Below are positions 8,921 through 18,038 of a stretch of 53,496 nt of DNA, piece by piece. The notes below the pieces were generated by a model that was not told the DNA's origin, searched no databases, and was given only the letters and a program-made list of their open reading frames with translations. Source of the stretch: Candidatus Pollutiaquabacter sp. (GTDB lineage Bacteria; Bacteroidota; Bacteroidia; AKYH767-A; 2013-40CM-41-45); assembly GCA_903854075.1 (NCBI GenBank), contig CAINVI010000254.1:1-53496 (forward strand), read 5' to 3'. The position numbers and the translations under genes are program-made. How positions within the stretch are numbered: position 1 is the first letter of the stretch; each line of letters begins with the position of its first letter.

Positions 8921-10081
8921 TCACGCGACATGCCAGGCCGTGGCGACACGACGGGTTTCGCGGTCGGTAGCGATATAATCTTCCAACGACGGTTGCGCAA
9001 TAAACGGAACCTGCGACAAACAAGCTTCGATCATATCGGTCATTTCCAGAAATCCGATTTTATCGTGCAGGAAAGCGTCAACAGCCACTTCGTTGGCAGC
9101 GTTTATTATACACGGCGCATTACCGCCGCGTTTCATAGCTTCAATAGCCAATGCCAGATTTCTGAAGGTTTCCATATCGGGCTGTTCAAACGTCAGCGAC
9201 GGATACTGAAGAAAATTAAAGCGAGGGAATCCGGCAGCCAATCGCTCGGGATATCCGATAGCGTATTGTATGGGCAACTTCATGTCCGGCAATCCCATTT
9301 GCGCTTTCATGGAGCCATCGCGAAACTGTACAATGCTGTGAATGATGCTTTGCGGATGAACAATCACATCGATCTGATCCGGCTGTAAACCAAACAACCA
9401 CTTGGCTTCGATGATCTCCAGTCCTTTGTTCATCAATGAAGCGGAGTCGATTGTGATCTTCGCGCCCATATCCCAGTTGGGATGTTTTAACGCTTGTTCT
9501 TTTTTTACCGTTGCCAGGAAGTCGCGCGATTTTCCCCGGAAGGGGCCACCTGAGGCAGTCAGGTAAATTTTTTCAATCGGATTGTGCCATTCGCCGGCCA
9601 TGCATTGAAATATGGCGGAGTGTTCCGAATCAACCGGATAAATATTGACGGATTTTTCTTTCGCTAGCGCAGTGATCAGTTCACCGGCTACGACCAATGT
9701 TTCCTTATTGGCTAAGGCGATATGTTTGCCTGCTCGAATCGCACTGACTGTAGGACGTAATCCTGCATAACCTACCAGCGCCGTGAGCACCATATCTATA
9801 TTGTCCATCTGAACAACTTGTTCCAGTGCAGCTTCTCCGGCAAAAACCTTGATCGGTTCATCGGCCAATGCATCTTTCAGATACGTGTACTTACTCTCTT
9901 GCGCAATTACTACCGCATTCGGTTTGAATTCGAGCGCCTGACGGATCAGTAAATCAACGTTATTGTTTGAGGTCAATACTTCGACACAGAATTGACCTTG
10001 TTGTTCCCGCACGACATCAAGCGCCTGAGTTCCGATTGATCCGGTCGATCCTAAAATGGCAAGTCGGCGTGGTTTATTCAT
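8921..10081 (-). CDS. dxr: 1-deoxy-D-xylulose-5-phosphate reductoisomerase
   Basis: This enzyme makes 2-C-methyl-D-erythritol 4-phosphate with NADPH, the first committed step of the non-mevalonate isoprenoid pathway. From the ATG at 10081 the protein has 386 residues, normal for the family. The NADPH motif ILGSTGSIGTQALDVV is at the very N terminus. The metal and substrate regions are visible as YPVDSEHSAIFQC, TASGGPFRG and the ASLMNKGLEIIEA stretch. The frame stays open to 10201, but the extra residues are not part of the family. A near-consensus TATTTTCG lies about 10 bases before the ATG, so the leader would be very short. rseP follows 137 bases later on the same strand. Confidence 0.96.
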   Translation of the reverse strand: MNKPRRLAILGSTGSIGTQALDVVREQQGQFCVEVLTSNNNVDLLIRQALEFKPNAVVIAQESKYTYLKDALADEPIKVFAGEAALEQVVQMDNIDMVLTALVGYAGLRPTVSAIRAGKHIALANKETLVVAGELITALAKEKSVNIYPVDSEHSAIFQCMAGEWHNPIEKIYLTASGGPFRGKSRDFLATVKKEQALKHPNWDMGAKITIDSASLMNKGLEIIEAKWLFGLQPDQIDVIVHPQSIIHSIVQFRDGSMKAQMGLPDMKLPIQYAIGYPERLAAGFPRFNFLQYPSLTFEQPDMETFRNLALAIEAMKRGGNAPCIINAANEVAVDAFLHDKIGFLEMTDMIEACLSQVPFIAQPSLEDYIATDRETRRVATAWHVA

Positions 10082-10215
10082 GATTGGCACGAAAATAGGA
10101 AAAAGGGAGAGAAAGCGAGTGGGGAAGGCGGTACAACAAGTTTTTTTTCGCATCTTTGTTATGAAATCAATGTCGCTGTTGTTAGCGCTTATTCTAAACA
10201 TTATTTCGGCTAATT

Positions 10216-11976
10216 ATGTTCAAAAAACTACTTATTGCGCTTTTTCCTATTGTAGCTCTTGGCGGATTAACCGCGGATACAATGTATTCTACCGGACGCG
10301 CCGGCAACACGGGTTCTCCCGGCGAAAGCACGTGTCGCGGATGTCATACTACCTATGCACTAAATTCTGGCGGAGGCTCCATAACAATTCAAAATACTTC
10401 CATGCCGGGAAATATTTATATTCCCGGACAAACGTACACGATGAGTGTAACGGTGGCACAATCCGGAATAAATCTCTTCGGATTTGGGTTGGAAGCCTTG
10501 ACGGCTTCCGGCGACAACGGCGGTACCCTTAACATCACCGATCCCGCATCGACACAGATTAAAACCGCTTTAATCGGCGGCATATCCCGCAGAAATGTGG
10601 TTCACACCTCCAATGGTGGCACCGGTAATGGTTCAAAAACATTCAACTTTAGTTGGACAGCTCCTGCGATAGGAACAGGAAACGTTACCTTCTATTTTTC
10701 CGGCATTGCTTCGAACGCAAATACATTCAGCTCGGGCGACTGGGTGTACCAGGGAACGTCACTGACAGTTACCGAGCAGCCGTGTAATCCTCCTGCACAG
10801 CCTACTCAAATTTCAGGAATCGGTACGCCTTGCGCCGGCTCAACACAAACGTATTCGGTAGCTGCTGATCCTTCAGCAACAAGTTATACCTGGACACTTC
10901 CTAATGGCTGGTCCGGCATATCATCAACGAATTCGATTACTGCAACACCAGGAGCCTCGGGCGGCACGATTACGGTGGTCGCTTTTAACGCATGCGGCCC
11001 GAGCGCTCTCCAGACTATTGCGGTTAATCCTATTCAGATTACTGCTTCCATAGCTACGGTTCCGGTGACTTGCTTTGGCGGCACCGACGGTTCTGCTACA
11101 GTCACCGCAAATGGTGGCGCGGTTCCGTATACCTTTACTTGGACCCCGAATGTGTCCACAGGCGCAACTGCCGCAGGATTATCTCCAGGAAATTACTCCG
11201 TAACAGTTTCCAATGCTGGCAATTGCCCGACAACACAAAGTTTTACTATTACTGAGCCACCACCATTGGTGGTTGATGCCGGAAGTTCAGTGCAAGCTTG
11301 TGCCGGTGCAGGCGCGGTTATTGGTGGTATTCCTCCTTCCGGCGGTACAACTCCTTACACGTATCAATGGACCGGGAATGCCGGCGCCATCTCATTTGCC
11401 CTTGCACCAGTAGTTTCCGGAACGAGTAATGAGAATTACACATTTACAGTTACCGATGCCAACGGTTGTTCAGCAAGTGACGTCATGCAATTGCAAGTTG
11501 CACAGCTACCTACTTCCTCCACCATCACCAATATCAACGATACACTCTTTGCATCACAGACCTTCAATTACCAGTGGTATTACAACAACACATTGATTCA
11601 GGGGGCCACCTCTAATTTCTATGCACCAACAGCAAATGGTGACTACACGGTAATCGTAACCGATCCTGTTTCCGGTTGCACCAATCAGTCTCTTCCATAT
11701 ACTTTTATCTCCACGGCTATTCCGACTGTTGAACAAATGAATATCGCCGTGTATCCGAATCCGGCTTCTGAAAATGTTGTTGTGACCAACAACTGGAAAT
11801 CCCAACGTGAATTAAACTATCAATTGATCAGTAGTATGGGGACTGTCGCCATCTCCGGTCAACTTCTGGAAACATCGCCTTCTTTGGATATTTCCGGCTT
11901 GCCCAATGGTTGCTATTCACTGCTGTTGGAGAGCAACGGTAAAAGATCAATGGTGCGACTGTTGATTCAACGGTAA
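10216..11976 (+). CDS. T9SS-exported protein with CxxCH N-terminal (choice-of-anchor V) domain and SprB-type repeat
   Basis: A 586-residue exported protein. After the signal peptide (residues 1-20) the stretch GSPGESTCRGCHTTY carries a c-type heme-like CxxCH (Cys40, Cys43, His44), the hallmark of the choice-of-anchor V domain; whether heme is bound is not known. Residues about 45-185 form the rest of that beta-rich domain, 190-270 a PKD-like domain, and 275-345 an SprB-like repeat (VTCFGGTDGSATV and LSPGNYSVTVSNAGNC), followed by a related module to about 430. The C terminus (about 505-586: VYPNPASENVVV, LPNGCYSLLLESNGK) is a type A T9SS sorting domain. A CATCTTTG -7-like element lies about 55 bases upstream and a strong terminator follows. 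Confidence 0.85.
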   Translation: MFKKLLIALFPIVALGGLTADTMYSTGRAGNTGSPGESTCRGCHTTYALNSGGGSITIQNTSMPGNIYIPGQTYTMSVTVAQSGINLFGFGLEALTASGDNGGTLNITDPASTQIKTALIGGISRRNVVHTSNGGTGNGSKTFNFSWTAPAIGTGNVTFYFSGIASNANTFSSGDWVYQGTSLTVTEQPCNPPAQPTQISGIGTPCAGSTQTYSVAADPSATSYTWTLPNGWSGISSTNSITATPGASGGTITVVAFNACGPSALQTIAVNPIQITASIATVPVTCFGGTDGSATVTANGGAVPYTFTWTPNVSTGATAAGLSPGNYSVTVSNAGNCPTTQSFTITEPPPLVVDAGSSVQACAGAGAVIGGIPPSGGTTPYTYQWTGNAGAISFALAPVVSGTSNENYTFTVTDANGCSASDVMQLQVAQLPTSSTITNINDTLFASQTFNYQWYYNNTLIQGATSNFYAPTANGDYTVIVTDPVSGCTNQSLPYTFISTAIPTVEQMNIAVYPNPASENVVVTNNWKSQRELNYQLISSMGTVAISGQLLETSPSLDISGLPNGCYSLLLESNGKRSMVRLLIQR

Positions 11977-12000
11977 ATACAAATCAGTTTATCCAGCATA

Positions 12001-12036
12001 AAAAAACGGGAAGTATTGCTTCCCGTTTTTTTATTT
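12001..12036. terminator. Bidirectional terminator between convergent genes
   Basis: AAAAAACGGGAAG (12001-12013) and CTTCCCGTTTTTT (12019-12031) form a perfect 13-bp stem with loop TATTG, flanked by A and T tracts so that it works on both strands. Its right arm touches the stop codon (12031-12033) of the minus-strand AlkB-like gene. Confidence 0.88.
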
Positions 12037-12651
12037 TTCGAGCGATGACATTTTCATGGTCCGAAAGGTAAGATTGATGCGTGGACTTGAAATCCGTTTT
12101 GATTTAGGCAGGGCGTGCAACCAGTTTTTTTGCACATTGCTTTCCATGACCAACAAACTTCCATTTTCCAACAAAATTGACTGCGAGGTTTTGTTGGTTT
12201 TGTGCTGAAAGGAAAATTTACGCGCCGCTCCGAAACTTATCGAAACAATTGATGCATCCGGTTCAAGCGTGTCTTCATCATCACTGTGCCACGACATTCC
12301 TTCTTGTCCATCGTGATAAAGATTCAGCAAACAAGAGTTAAAAGATTTTCCGGTATGCTTTTCGGCAATCGATTTTATATTTTTTAATACATCGTTCCAG
12401 GGCAATGCTTTTTTTGCCGAATGAGAATAGGTGTAGACAAACGGGAGATCGCCGTACCATCCCACTTTTCGTTTGGTGATGATTTTTTTCCCGAACATAA
12501 GTATTTCGTCTTGCTTCCAGTCGATGGTATGAAGCAGCTGGTCGAAAATTGCATCACCTACTTCTTGCGAAAAAACTTGTCGATAGTAATAAGCATCGCC
12601 ATCGAAGGGCAGTATGTTTTCGGCAGGATTTTCCGGGAAAGGAATCAACAT
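12031..12651 (-). CDS. AlkB-like 2-oxoglutarate/Fe(II) dioxygenase
   Basis: A 206-residue cytosolic enzyme of the AlkB family, which oxidatively removes alkyl groups from nucleic acid bases. The iron site is visible as His122 and Asp124 in GMSWHSDDE and His179 in NWLHALP. The 2-oxoglutarate-binding arginine is most likely Arg191 in SSPRINLTFR, which matches the family's RxNxTFR ending. The substrate-lid region FVYTYSHSAKKALPWN resembles the ALKBH2/3-like type common in Bacteroidota. The start ATG is only two bases from the stop of the GH3 gene, so the two are probably translated from one mRNA. The bidirectional terminator overlaps its stop codon. Confidence 0.92.
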   Translation of the reverse strand: MLIPFPENPAENILPFDGDAYYYRQVFSQEVGDAIFDQLLHTIDWKQDEILMFGKKIITKRKVGWYGDLPFVYTYSHSAKKALPWNDVLKNIKSIAEKHTGKSFNSCLLNLYHDGQEGMSWHSDDEDTLEPDASIVSISFGAARKFSFQHKTNKTSQSILLENGSLLVMESNVQKNWLHALPKSKRISSPRINLTFRTMKMSSLEK

Positions 12652-12653
12652 AC

Positions 12654-14135
12654 CTACAGTAAGTTGGCAATACTTCGGTCGTTTGCCAGCCGCGGCACTT
12701 TGTTTTGTCCGCCAAGCTTCCCCAGCTTGCGCATGTAGTCGCGGAACGCGCCGGGTTTGAGCGGACGGATCTTCAGCGACTGTAACATGTTTCCCTGGAT
12801 CAGATCACGGTAGTAACTGTTTTGCCGTTGCATGCTTTCGTCGACAGCTTTGACAAAGCCATCAAGATCTTCCGGTTGCTTGTCGAATTCAATAAACCAT
12901 TCGTGATAGGGAAGTCCGCCTTCCGGCGGATCGAGCTGCGGCGCTACGGTGAATTCGACAACCTCCGCGTGTTGCAGCGCTGCCGCTTCGGTAAGTGCGC
13001 GCTCCACTTCTTCGGCAATGACGTGCTCACCACTCGCAGAGAGAAAATGTTTGACACGACCGGTTACAACAATCCGGTACGGATTCAACGATACGAACTT
13101 GACGGTATCTCCCAAATTGTATCCCCACAGTCCGGCATTTGAATTGATGACGATGGCGTAATTTACGCCAAGCTTTACATCCTTAATACTGATTCGTGTA
13201 GGATCGGGCTGATCAAATGTCTCCGCCGGAATGAATTCGAAAAAAATTCCGCTGTTTAACAATAATAACAACCCGTTATTGTCTTGTCGGTCCTGATAAG
13301 CGATAAATCCCTCGCTCGCGGGATACAACTCGATGGAATCAATTTTACGACCGATACTTTGTTCGAGTTTTTTCCGGTAGGGCTCGTAATTTACACCACC
13401 GTACACGAACAGATCAAAATTCGGAAAAAGATCTTTGACTGCTTTTCCTGACTTTTCCAGTAGTCGGTCGAAATACATCTGCACCCACGGTGGGATGCCG
13501 GAAATAAAGCGCATATCCTGGTGAACAGTTTCGTTCACAATCGCATCAATCTTTGTCTCCCAGTCTTCGATGGTATTCGTGGCATACGACGGAAGTTGTC
13601 GAGTGCGTAAGTAGCCTGGGACATGATGGTTTACAATTCCGGAGAGTCGGCCGCAAAGAATTCCGTTAACCTTTTCCAGCGCAGGCGATCCGCTGATGAA
13701 GATCATTTTCCCGTTGAGAAAACGGCAATTACCGGTTTCGTGAATATAGCTTAGCAGTGCATCCCGGGTTGCATTGATGTGATTTGAAATGGAGTCGCCG
13801 GTAATTGGAATGTATTTCGTTCCGGATGTTGTTCCAGATGTTTTCGCGAGGTACAACGGTTTCCCGGGCCACATAACACTCGCTTCACCGGATTTCGTGC
13901 GGTTGAAATAAGTGGACAATCCTTCGTAGTCGCGAACGGGTACGTTTTTTTTGAAGGAAGTGTAATCGGAAATTTCAGTGAAACGATGATCGCGACCAAA
14001 CGCGGTAACTTTTCCACGTCGGATTAGTTCCTGAAATATTTTTTCCTGTACTGCTACGCCATTACTGCTCCATCGTCGCGTTTTTGCGGCGGAGTAATTG
14101 GCCAATTGTTTGCTGAGAAAGGATAACAGTCCCAT
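12654..14135 (-). CDS. GH3-family acyl-adenylate-forming enzyme
   Basis: A 493-residue member of the GH3 (auxin-responsive promoter) family. The adenylate-forming signature KTSGTTSGTKYIPIT is near residue 95, the second nucleotide motif is YPASEGFIAYQ, and GLWGYNLGDTVKF plus VTGRVKHFLSASGEHV match the third motif. Plant GH3 enzymes conjugate carboxylic acids to amino acids through an acyl-AMP; the substrate of the bacterial proteins is not established. The protein is soluble with no signal peptide. It lies just upstream of the AlkB-like gene with a two-base gap and 102 bases downstream of the M23 peptidase gene on the same strand. Confidence 0.9.
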   Translation of the reverse strand: MGLLSFLSKQLANYSAAKTRRWSSNGVAVQEKIFQELIRRGKVTAFGRDHRFTEISDYTSFKKNVPVRDYEGLSTYFNRTKSGEASVMWPGKPLYLAKTSGTTSGTKYIPITGDSISNHINATRDALLSYIHETGNCRFLNGKMIFISGSPALEKVNGILCGRLSGIVNHHVPGYLRTRQLPSYATNTIEDWETKIDAIVNETVHQDMRFISGIPPWVQMYFDRLLEKSGKAVKDLFPNFDLFVYGGVNYEPYRKKLEQSIGRKIDSIELYPASEGFIAYQDRQDNNGLLLLLNSGIFFEFIPAETFDQPDPTRISIKDVKLGVNYAIVINSNAGLWGYNLGDTVKFVSLNPYRIVVTGRVKHFLSASGEHVIAEEVERALTEAAALQHAEVVEFTVAPQLDPPEGGLPYHEWFIEFDKQPEDLDGFVKAVDESMQRQNSYYRDLIQGNMLQSLKIRPLKPGAFRDYMRKLGKLGGQNKVPRLANDRSIANLL

Positions 14136-14237
14136 GGTTCGGGAAAATGGAGCAGGATACTGCGTATAAAATTACGTCATTTCCGACAATAACACCAACC
14201 ACCGGAGCGCTGTTTTGTTCAGGAGAAGTGCGAACGA

Positions 14238-15107
14238 TTAGAAGGCGATGTACTTCGCAGGGTCTAGCGCACTGCCATTGAACCACAGTTCAAAATGAAG
14301 ATGTGGTCCGGAGCTCATTTCGCCGGAATTTCCAATGACAGCGATTGCATCACCGGCTTTTACGAACTGACCGGACTTTTTGAGCAAGGCGGAGTTGTGT
14401 TTGTAAAACGAAAAGAGGTTGTTGCTATGCTGAATACCTATAACCCAGCCGGTTTCCGCCGTGAAATTTGCGAGAATTACGGTGCCGTCCAGCGTAGCTT
14501 TGATTGGTTCGTTGATGGCCGCGGTGACGTCGATACCGTAATGTTTTTTGACGGCATCAAAACGGTTGGTTACGGTTCCTTTCACCGGCGCAAAAAAGAG
14601 GAAGCTGCGAATACTGTTGCCCAACGATGCATCATCACTGGCGCTAAGTGAAAACGGATCCTGCGACTCAATATCCAGCCGAAGCAGCGAATCCTGCACC
14701 GACCGCGCGAGTTCTTTAATCGTATCGTACCGCTCCGCATTTTCAGGTTGTTCTACAATGGAATCCTGCGGCAATTTCCCATTGATGATCATCCGTAGAT
14801 TGGAAAGGTATAAATCACGCGCATTCAGGGACCGTTCCAGCGAATCGGCTTCCTGCACGAGCCGAACAACTTGACGGCGGCTTTGAACGTCCGCGTAGCC
14901 CGGAATATATTCGCGCAAAGGCGTAAAGGCGATGATGAAGGTTGTCAGCGTAATCAACAGAATGATTCCCAGTCCTCCGGCCACAAAAACATTCAACGGC
15001 CGTAAGTTGAACGAAGCCTTCTCTTCGAAGGTATCTTCGTTCATAATGACCATTCGGTACCGGTTTTTCAACCGTTTGACCCACTCTTTTTGTTGCTTTT
15101 TTGCCAT
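14238..15107 (-). CDS. Membrane-anchored M23/LytM peptidoglycan endopeptidase
   Basis: A 289-residue protein with a cytosolic basic N terminus, one transmembrane helix (about 39-62), a predicted coiled coil (about 75-145) and a C-terminal LytM domain (about 170-285). The zinc ligands are intact: His189 and Asp193 (HYGID) and His271 in GPHLHFELW, with the catalytic His237 and His269. It therefore looks like an active cell wall endopeptidase rather than a degenerate NlpD/EnvC-type activator. The N terminus MAKKQQKEWVKRLKNRYRM is typical of Bacteroidota M23 proteins. A perfect -7 element lies 10 bases upstream. The gene is divergent from porW. Confidence 0.93.
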   Translation of the reverse strand: MAKKQQKEWVKRLKNRYRMVIMNEDTFEEKASFNLRPLNVFVAGGLGIILLITLTTFIIAFTPLREYIPGYADVQSRRQVVRLVQEADSLERSLNARDLYLSNLRMIINGKLPQDSIVEQPENAERYDTIKELARSVQDSLLRLDIESQDPFSLSASDDASLGNSIRSFLFFAPVKGTVTNRFDAVKKHYGIDVTAAINEPIKATLDGTVILANFTAETGWVIGIQHSNNLFSFYKHNSALLKKSGQFVKAGDAIAVIGNSGEMSSGPHLHFELWFNGSALDPAKYIAF

Positions 15108-15117
15108 TTTCAGGCCT

Positions 15118-15125
15118 CAAACCTA
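15118..15125 (-). promoter_or_regulatory. -7 promoter element for the M23 peptidase gene
   Basis: TAGGTTTG on the minus strand matches TAnnTTTG exactly. Only 10 bases separate it from the ATG at 15107, so the leader would be only a few bases long. Confidence 0.55.
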
Positions 15126-15267
15126 CTCTTTTAATAGGGATCATTCAATGTAAAATTGCATTCACCAAGAAAACGAGCCGAAACGCCCATAATTACGGCC
15201 ACCGATTAAGGGCAAATCCCCCGCCTTTTAAAATATTTTCGCAGTTTTGCAGTTATTCCCTTTCTTA

Positions 15268-17931
15268 ATGTACCACCGACGCGTGAAGCGCCTTTACTTT
15301 TCTTATTTCCGACTAATATTCGGGGCGTTCCTGGTTTTTGGGTGTTCCCAGACAAAGGATACGTTTATCAACCGGAATTGCCATAATTTATCGGCACACT
15401 ACAACGGCTATTATAACGCCGGATTGAAGATCGAGGAAGGAAAAGAGAAACTGGCGGAATCGCATACCGATTCCTACGACCGCGTACTCCGTGTTTTTCC
15501 GTATGCCAACGCTGAAAAGGCAAAGGCTGTTTATCCGCAGATGGACGATGCTATTAAACGCCTGTCCACGTCCATTTCCAAACATACCATGTACGACAAG
15601 CGCGGTAATGAGAAACCGGCTTCGGAACATTGGATTGACGATAACTGGCTGCTTTGGGGACAAGCGATGTTTTTCAAACACGAGTATTTCCAGGCAATGG
15701 ATGCCTTTAAATATGTTGAGGCCACGTACAAGACAGAACCTGGCCGCTACCTGGCTTCTTTGTGGATTGCCAAAACGTACCTGGAACTTACTCAGCTAAA
15801 CGAAGCGGAGACCAAACTCGACTATCTGCGCAACACGCCGGACTTCCCCAAAAAACACCGCTGGGAGCTGGAAGCTACTGCGGCTGACTTTTATGTGCAG
15901 GTGAAAAACTATCCGAAAGCGATAGAACACCTGCAGGTAGCAGCAGAAAAAGCACCAAAGCGCGAAGACCGAATCCGTTTCCTGTTCATTCTTGCACAGC
16001 TGAATCAACAGCTCGAGCAATTTCCAGCTGCCTTTGCACTCTACTCGAAGATCATCAAGATGAATCCGAAGTACGAGATGGCATTTAACGCGCGAATCAA
16101 CCGGGCACGCTGTTATGATGCAGCGAGCGGAAGCAGCGACGAGGTGAAAAAAGAGCTCGAGGTGCTCGCAAAAGATCCGAAGAACAAGGACTTCCTGGAT
16201 CAGATCTATTATGCACACGCCGGGATCGCAAAAAAAGAAGGTCGACAGGAAGATGAAATCGCTTACCTAAACAAATCTATCCAGGCAAGCACGACGAACA
16301 AGAACCAGAAAGCGCTTTCGTACCTGGAGTTGGCAAAAATTAGTTTTGAAAAACCGGAGTATAAGAAAGCGCAGTTGTATTACGACAGCGTAGTCACTAA
16401 CCTGGCGAATGATTTTCCGGAGTATTCGGAAATTCTTCAGCGCAGAAACAGTCTGACCAAACTGGTGCGCTACCTGAATACGATCGCTAAGGAAGACAGC
16501 TTGCAACAGCTCGCTAAAATGACGCCGGAGCAACAGCAGGCGTTGGCGCTGGAAGTGATTAAGAAAAAAGAAGAGGACGCTAAAAAGAAAAAAGAGCTTG
16601 AGCAAAAAGAGCAACCTGCGAATCAGATCTTCAATGACAAGCAAGGACAAGCCAACCAGTTCAATCAGCAAAGCGGTTCCAACTGGTACTTCTACAACGC
16701 ACAGGCGGTAAGTTTCGGATTCAATGAGTTTGTGAAACGCTGGGGTAATCGTCCGCTCGAAGATAATTGGCGACGAAGCAACAAAGAGTCTGTAGCGCCT
16801 GCGCCGATCGAAGAGGAGGAAAGTGCTCAGGCCGACACTTCAAAAGCTGGCGACAAGGAAAAGAAGAACGACCCCGAAGAGCAGGCTAAAGAGCTGGTCA
16901 AGATTATTCCTTCAACACCCGAAGCGCTGGAGAAGTCCACTAACAAGGTCATCGACGCGTATTACAATGCCGCTATGTTGTATCGGGAGCAGTTCAATGA
17001 TTTGAAAAGCTCCATCAAGATGTTTGAAGAGATGCTGGCGCGTTTCCCGAAAAGCAAGTACGAGCCGCAATCCTATTACCAGCTATACCGGATGTGCGAA
17101 AAGTTGGGCGACACGCAGAAGGCCGAGTATTACAAAAATCTTATCCTGAACGAATATCCTAATACGGATTACGCACAGATTATCAAGAATCCGGATTATG
17201 CCTCGCAGATGGCCTCGCGGAAGTCCGAAGCGGAATTGTTTTACGAAGAGACCTATCGTAAATACCTCAATGCAGAATACGCTACGGTGATACAACGCCG
17301 CAATCAAGCATTACTTCAATTTCCGGAGAACGCTTACATGCCGCAGTTTGACCTGTTACGGGCACTGTGCATTGGTCGGACGCAGCCTTTACCACAGTTT
17401 GAGGCGTCGTTGAGTGAAGTGGTGCGTATGTATCCGGAAAATCCGGTGAAAGAGCAGGCGCAGCAAATGCTGGATTATATCAAGAGTGCAGGCGCTGCAG
17501 CTCCGCAGACACCACCTTCCGCTCCGGTTGCGGATCCGAACGACAAGAAGAACAAGAGAGCGTATACGTATATGCCGGATACCACGCATTACGTGGTAAT
17601 CATTTTCCAGAATATCGGCGGGCCGGTTGATGGAAATCGATTGAAAACGAAACTGTCGAATTTCAACGCGACGAACTATTCCAATAAAGGGCTGGCCGTT
17701 CAGGACTTATTGCTGGATCATCGCTTCAAGATGCTTGTCATTCGGGAGTTGTCCAACAAAGCGGATGCGATGCGTTACAATGATCACCTGTATAATAATG
17801 ACGAGGTGTACGGAAATATCAATCCGGATGGCTACAAACAGTTTGCCATATCTGCCAATAATCTCCCCGAATTGTTGAAGCAGAAAAAAGCAGATGAGTA
17901 CGAGGATTTTTTCCGATCCTTCTATAAGTAA
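15268..17931 (+). CDS. porW: T9SS periplasmic lipoprotein PorW/SprE family, TPR-rich
   Basis: A protein of about 887 residues. From the ATG at 15268 it has a lipoprotein signal ending in the lipobox LVFGC (Cys26); the longer frame begins with a TTG inside the promoter region. The mature start, CSQTKDTFINRNCHNLSAHY, with NGYYNAG following, is characteristic of PorW/SprE, which is needed for T9SS function and gliding in Bacteroidota. Several TPR-like helical repeats cover about 110-420, a Lys/Glu/Gln-rich linker follows, more TPRs cover about 560-740, and a conserved C-terminal domain begins at YMPDTTHYVVIIFQN. It presumably links the T9SS core to the peptidoglycan or periplasmic ring. It is divergent from the M23 peptidase gene. 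The T9SS cargo proteins encoded nearby fit this role. Confidence 0.9.
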   Translation: MYHRRVKRLYFSYFRLIFGAFLVFGCSQTKDTFINRNCHNLSAHYNGYYNAGLKIEEGKEKLAESHTDSYDRVLRVFPYANAEKAKAVYPQMDDAIKRLSTSISKHTMYDKRGNEKPASEHWIDDNWLLWGQAMFFKHEYFQAMDAFKYVEATYKTEPGRYLASLWIAKTYLELTQLNEAETKLDYLRNTPDFPKKHRWELEATAADFYVQVKNYPKAIEHLQVAAEKAPKREDRIRFLFILAQLNQQLEQFPAAFALYSKIIKMNPKYEMAFNARINRARCYDAASGSSDEVKKELEVLAKDPKNKDFLDQIYYAHAGIAKKEGRQEDEIAYLNKSIQASTTNKNQKALSYLELAKISFEKPEYKKAQLYYDSVVTNLANDFPEYSEILQRRNSLTKLVRYLNTIAKEDSLQQLAKMTPEQQQALALEVIKKKEEDAKKKKELEQKEQPANQIFNDKQGQANQFNQQSGSNWYFYNAQAVSFGFNEFVKRWGNRPLEDNWRRSNKESVAPAPIEEEESAQADTSKAGDKEKKNDPEEQAKELVKIIPSTPEALEKSTNKVIDAYYNAAMLYREQFNDLKSSIKMFEEMLARFPKSKYEPQSYYQLYRMCEKLGDTQKAEYYKNLILNEYPNTDYAQIIKNPDYASQMASRKSEAELFYEETYRKYLNAEYATVIQRRNQALLQFPENAYMPQFDLLRALCIGRTQPLPQFEASLSEVVRMYPENPVKEQAQQMLDYIKSAGAAAPQTPPSAPVADPNDKKNKRAYTYMPDTTHYVVIIFQNIGGPVDGNRLKTKLSNFNATNYSNKGLAVQDLLLDHRFKMLVIRELSNKADAMRYNDHLYNNDEVYGNINPDGYKQFAISANNLPELLKQKKADEYEDFFRSFYK

Positions 17932-18009
17932 ATACGCCGTCCTTTTATAGTTTTCTTGTCTGCAGTAATACAGTTACCGATAAACCAACTACTATTGAGG
18001 GCGAATCGT

Positions 18010-18017
18010 TATTTTTG
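18010..18017 (+). promoter_or_regulatory. -7 promoter element for lhgO
   Basis: TATTTTTG, an exact TAnnTTTG match, lies 21 bases before the lhgO ATG. Confidence 0.6.
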
Positions 18018-18038
18018 TGGTGTATATAACTCAGTATT

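Noticed and set aside
10056..10532. A 158-codon frame crossing the dxr/CxxCH-protein promoter region
   Set aside because: It overlaps two well-supported genes and its composition is not protein-like.
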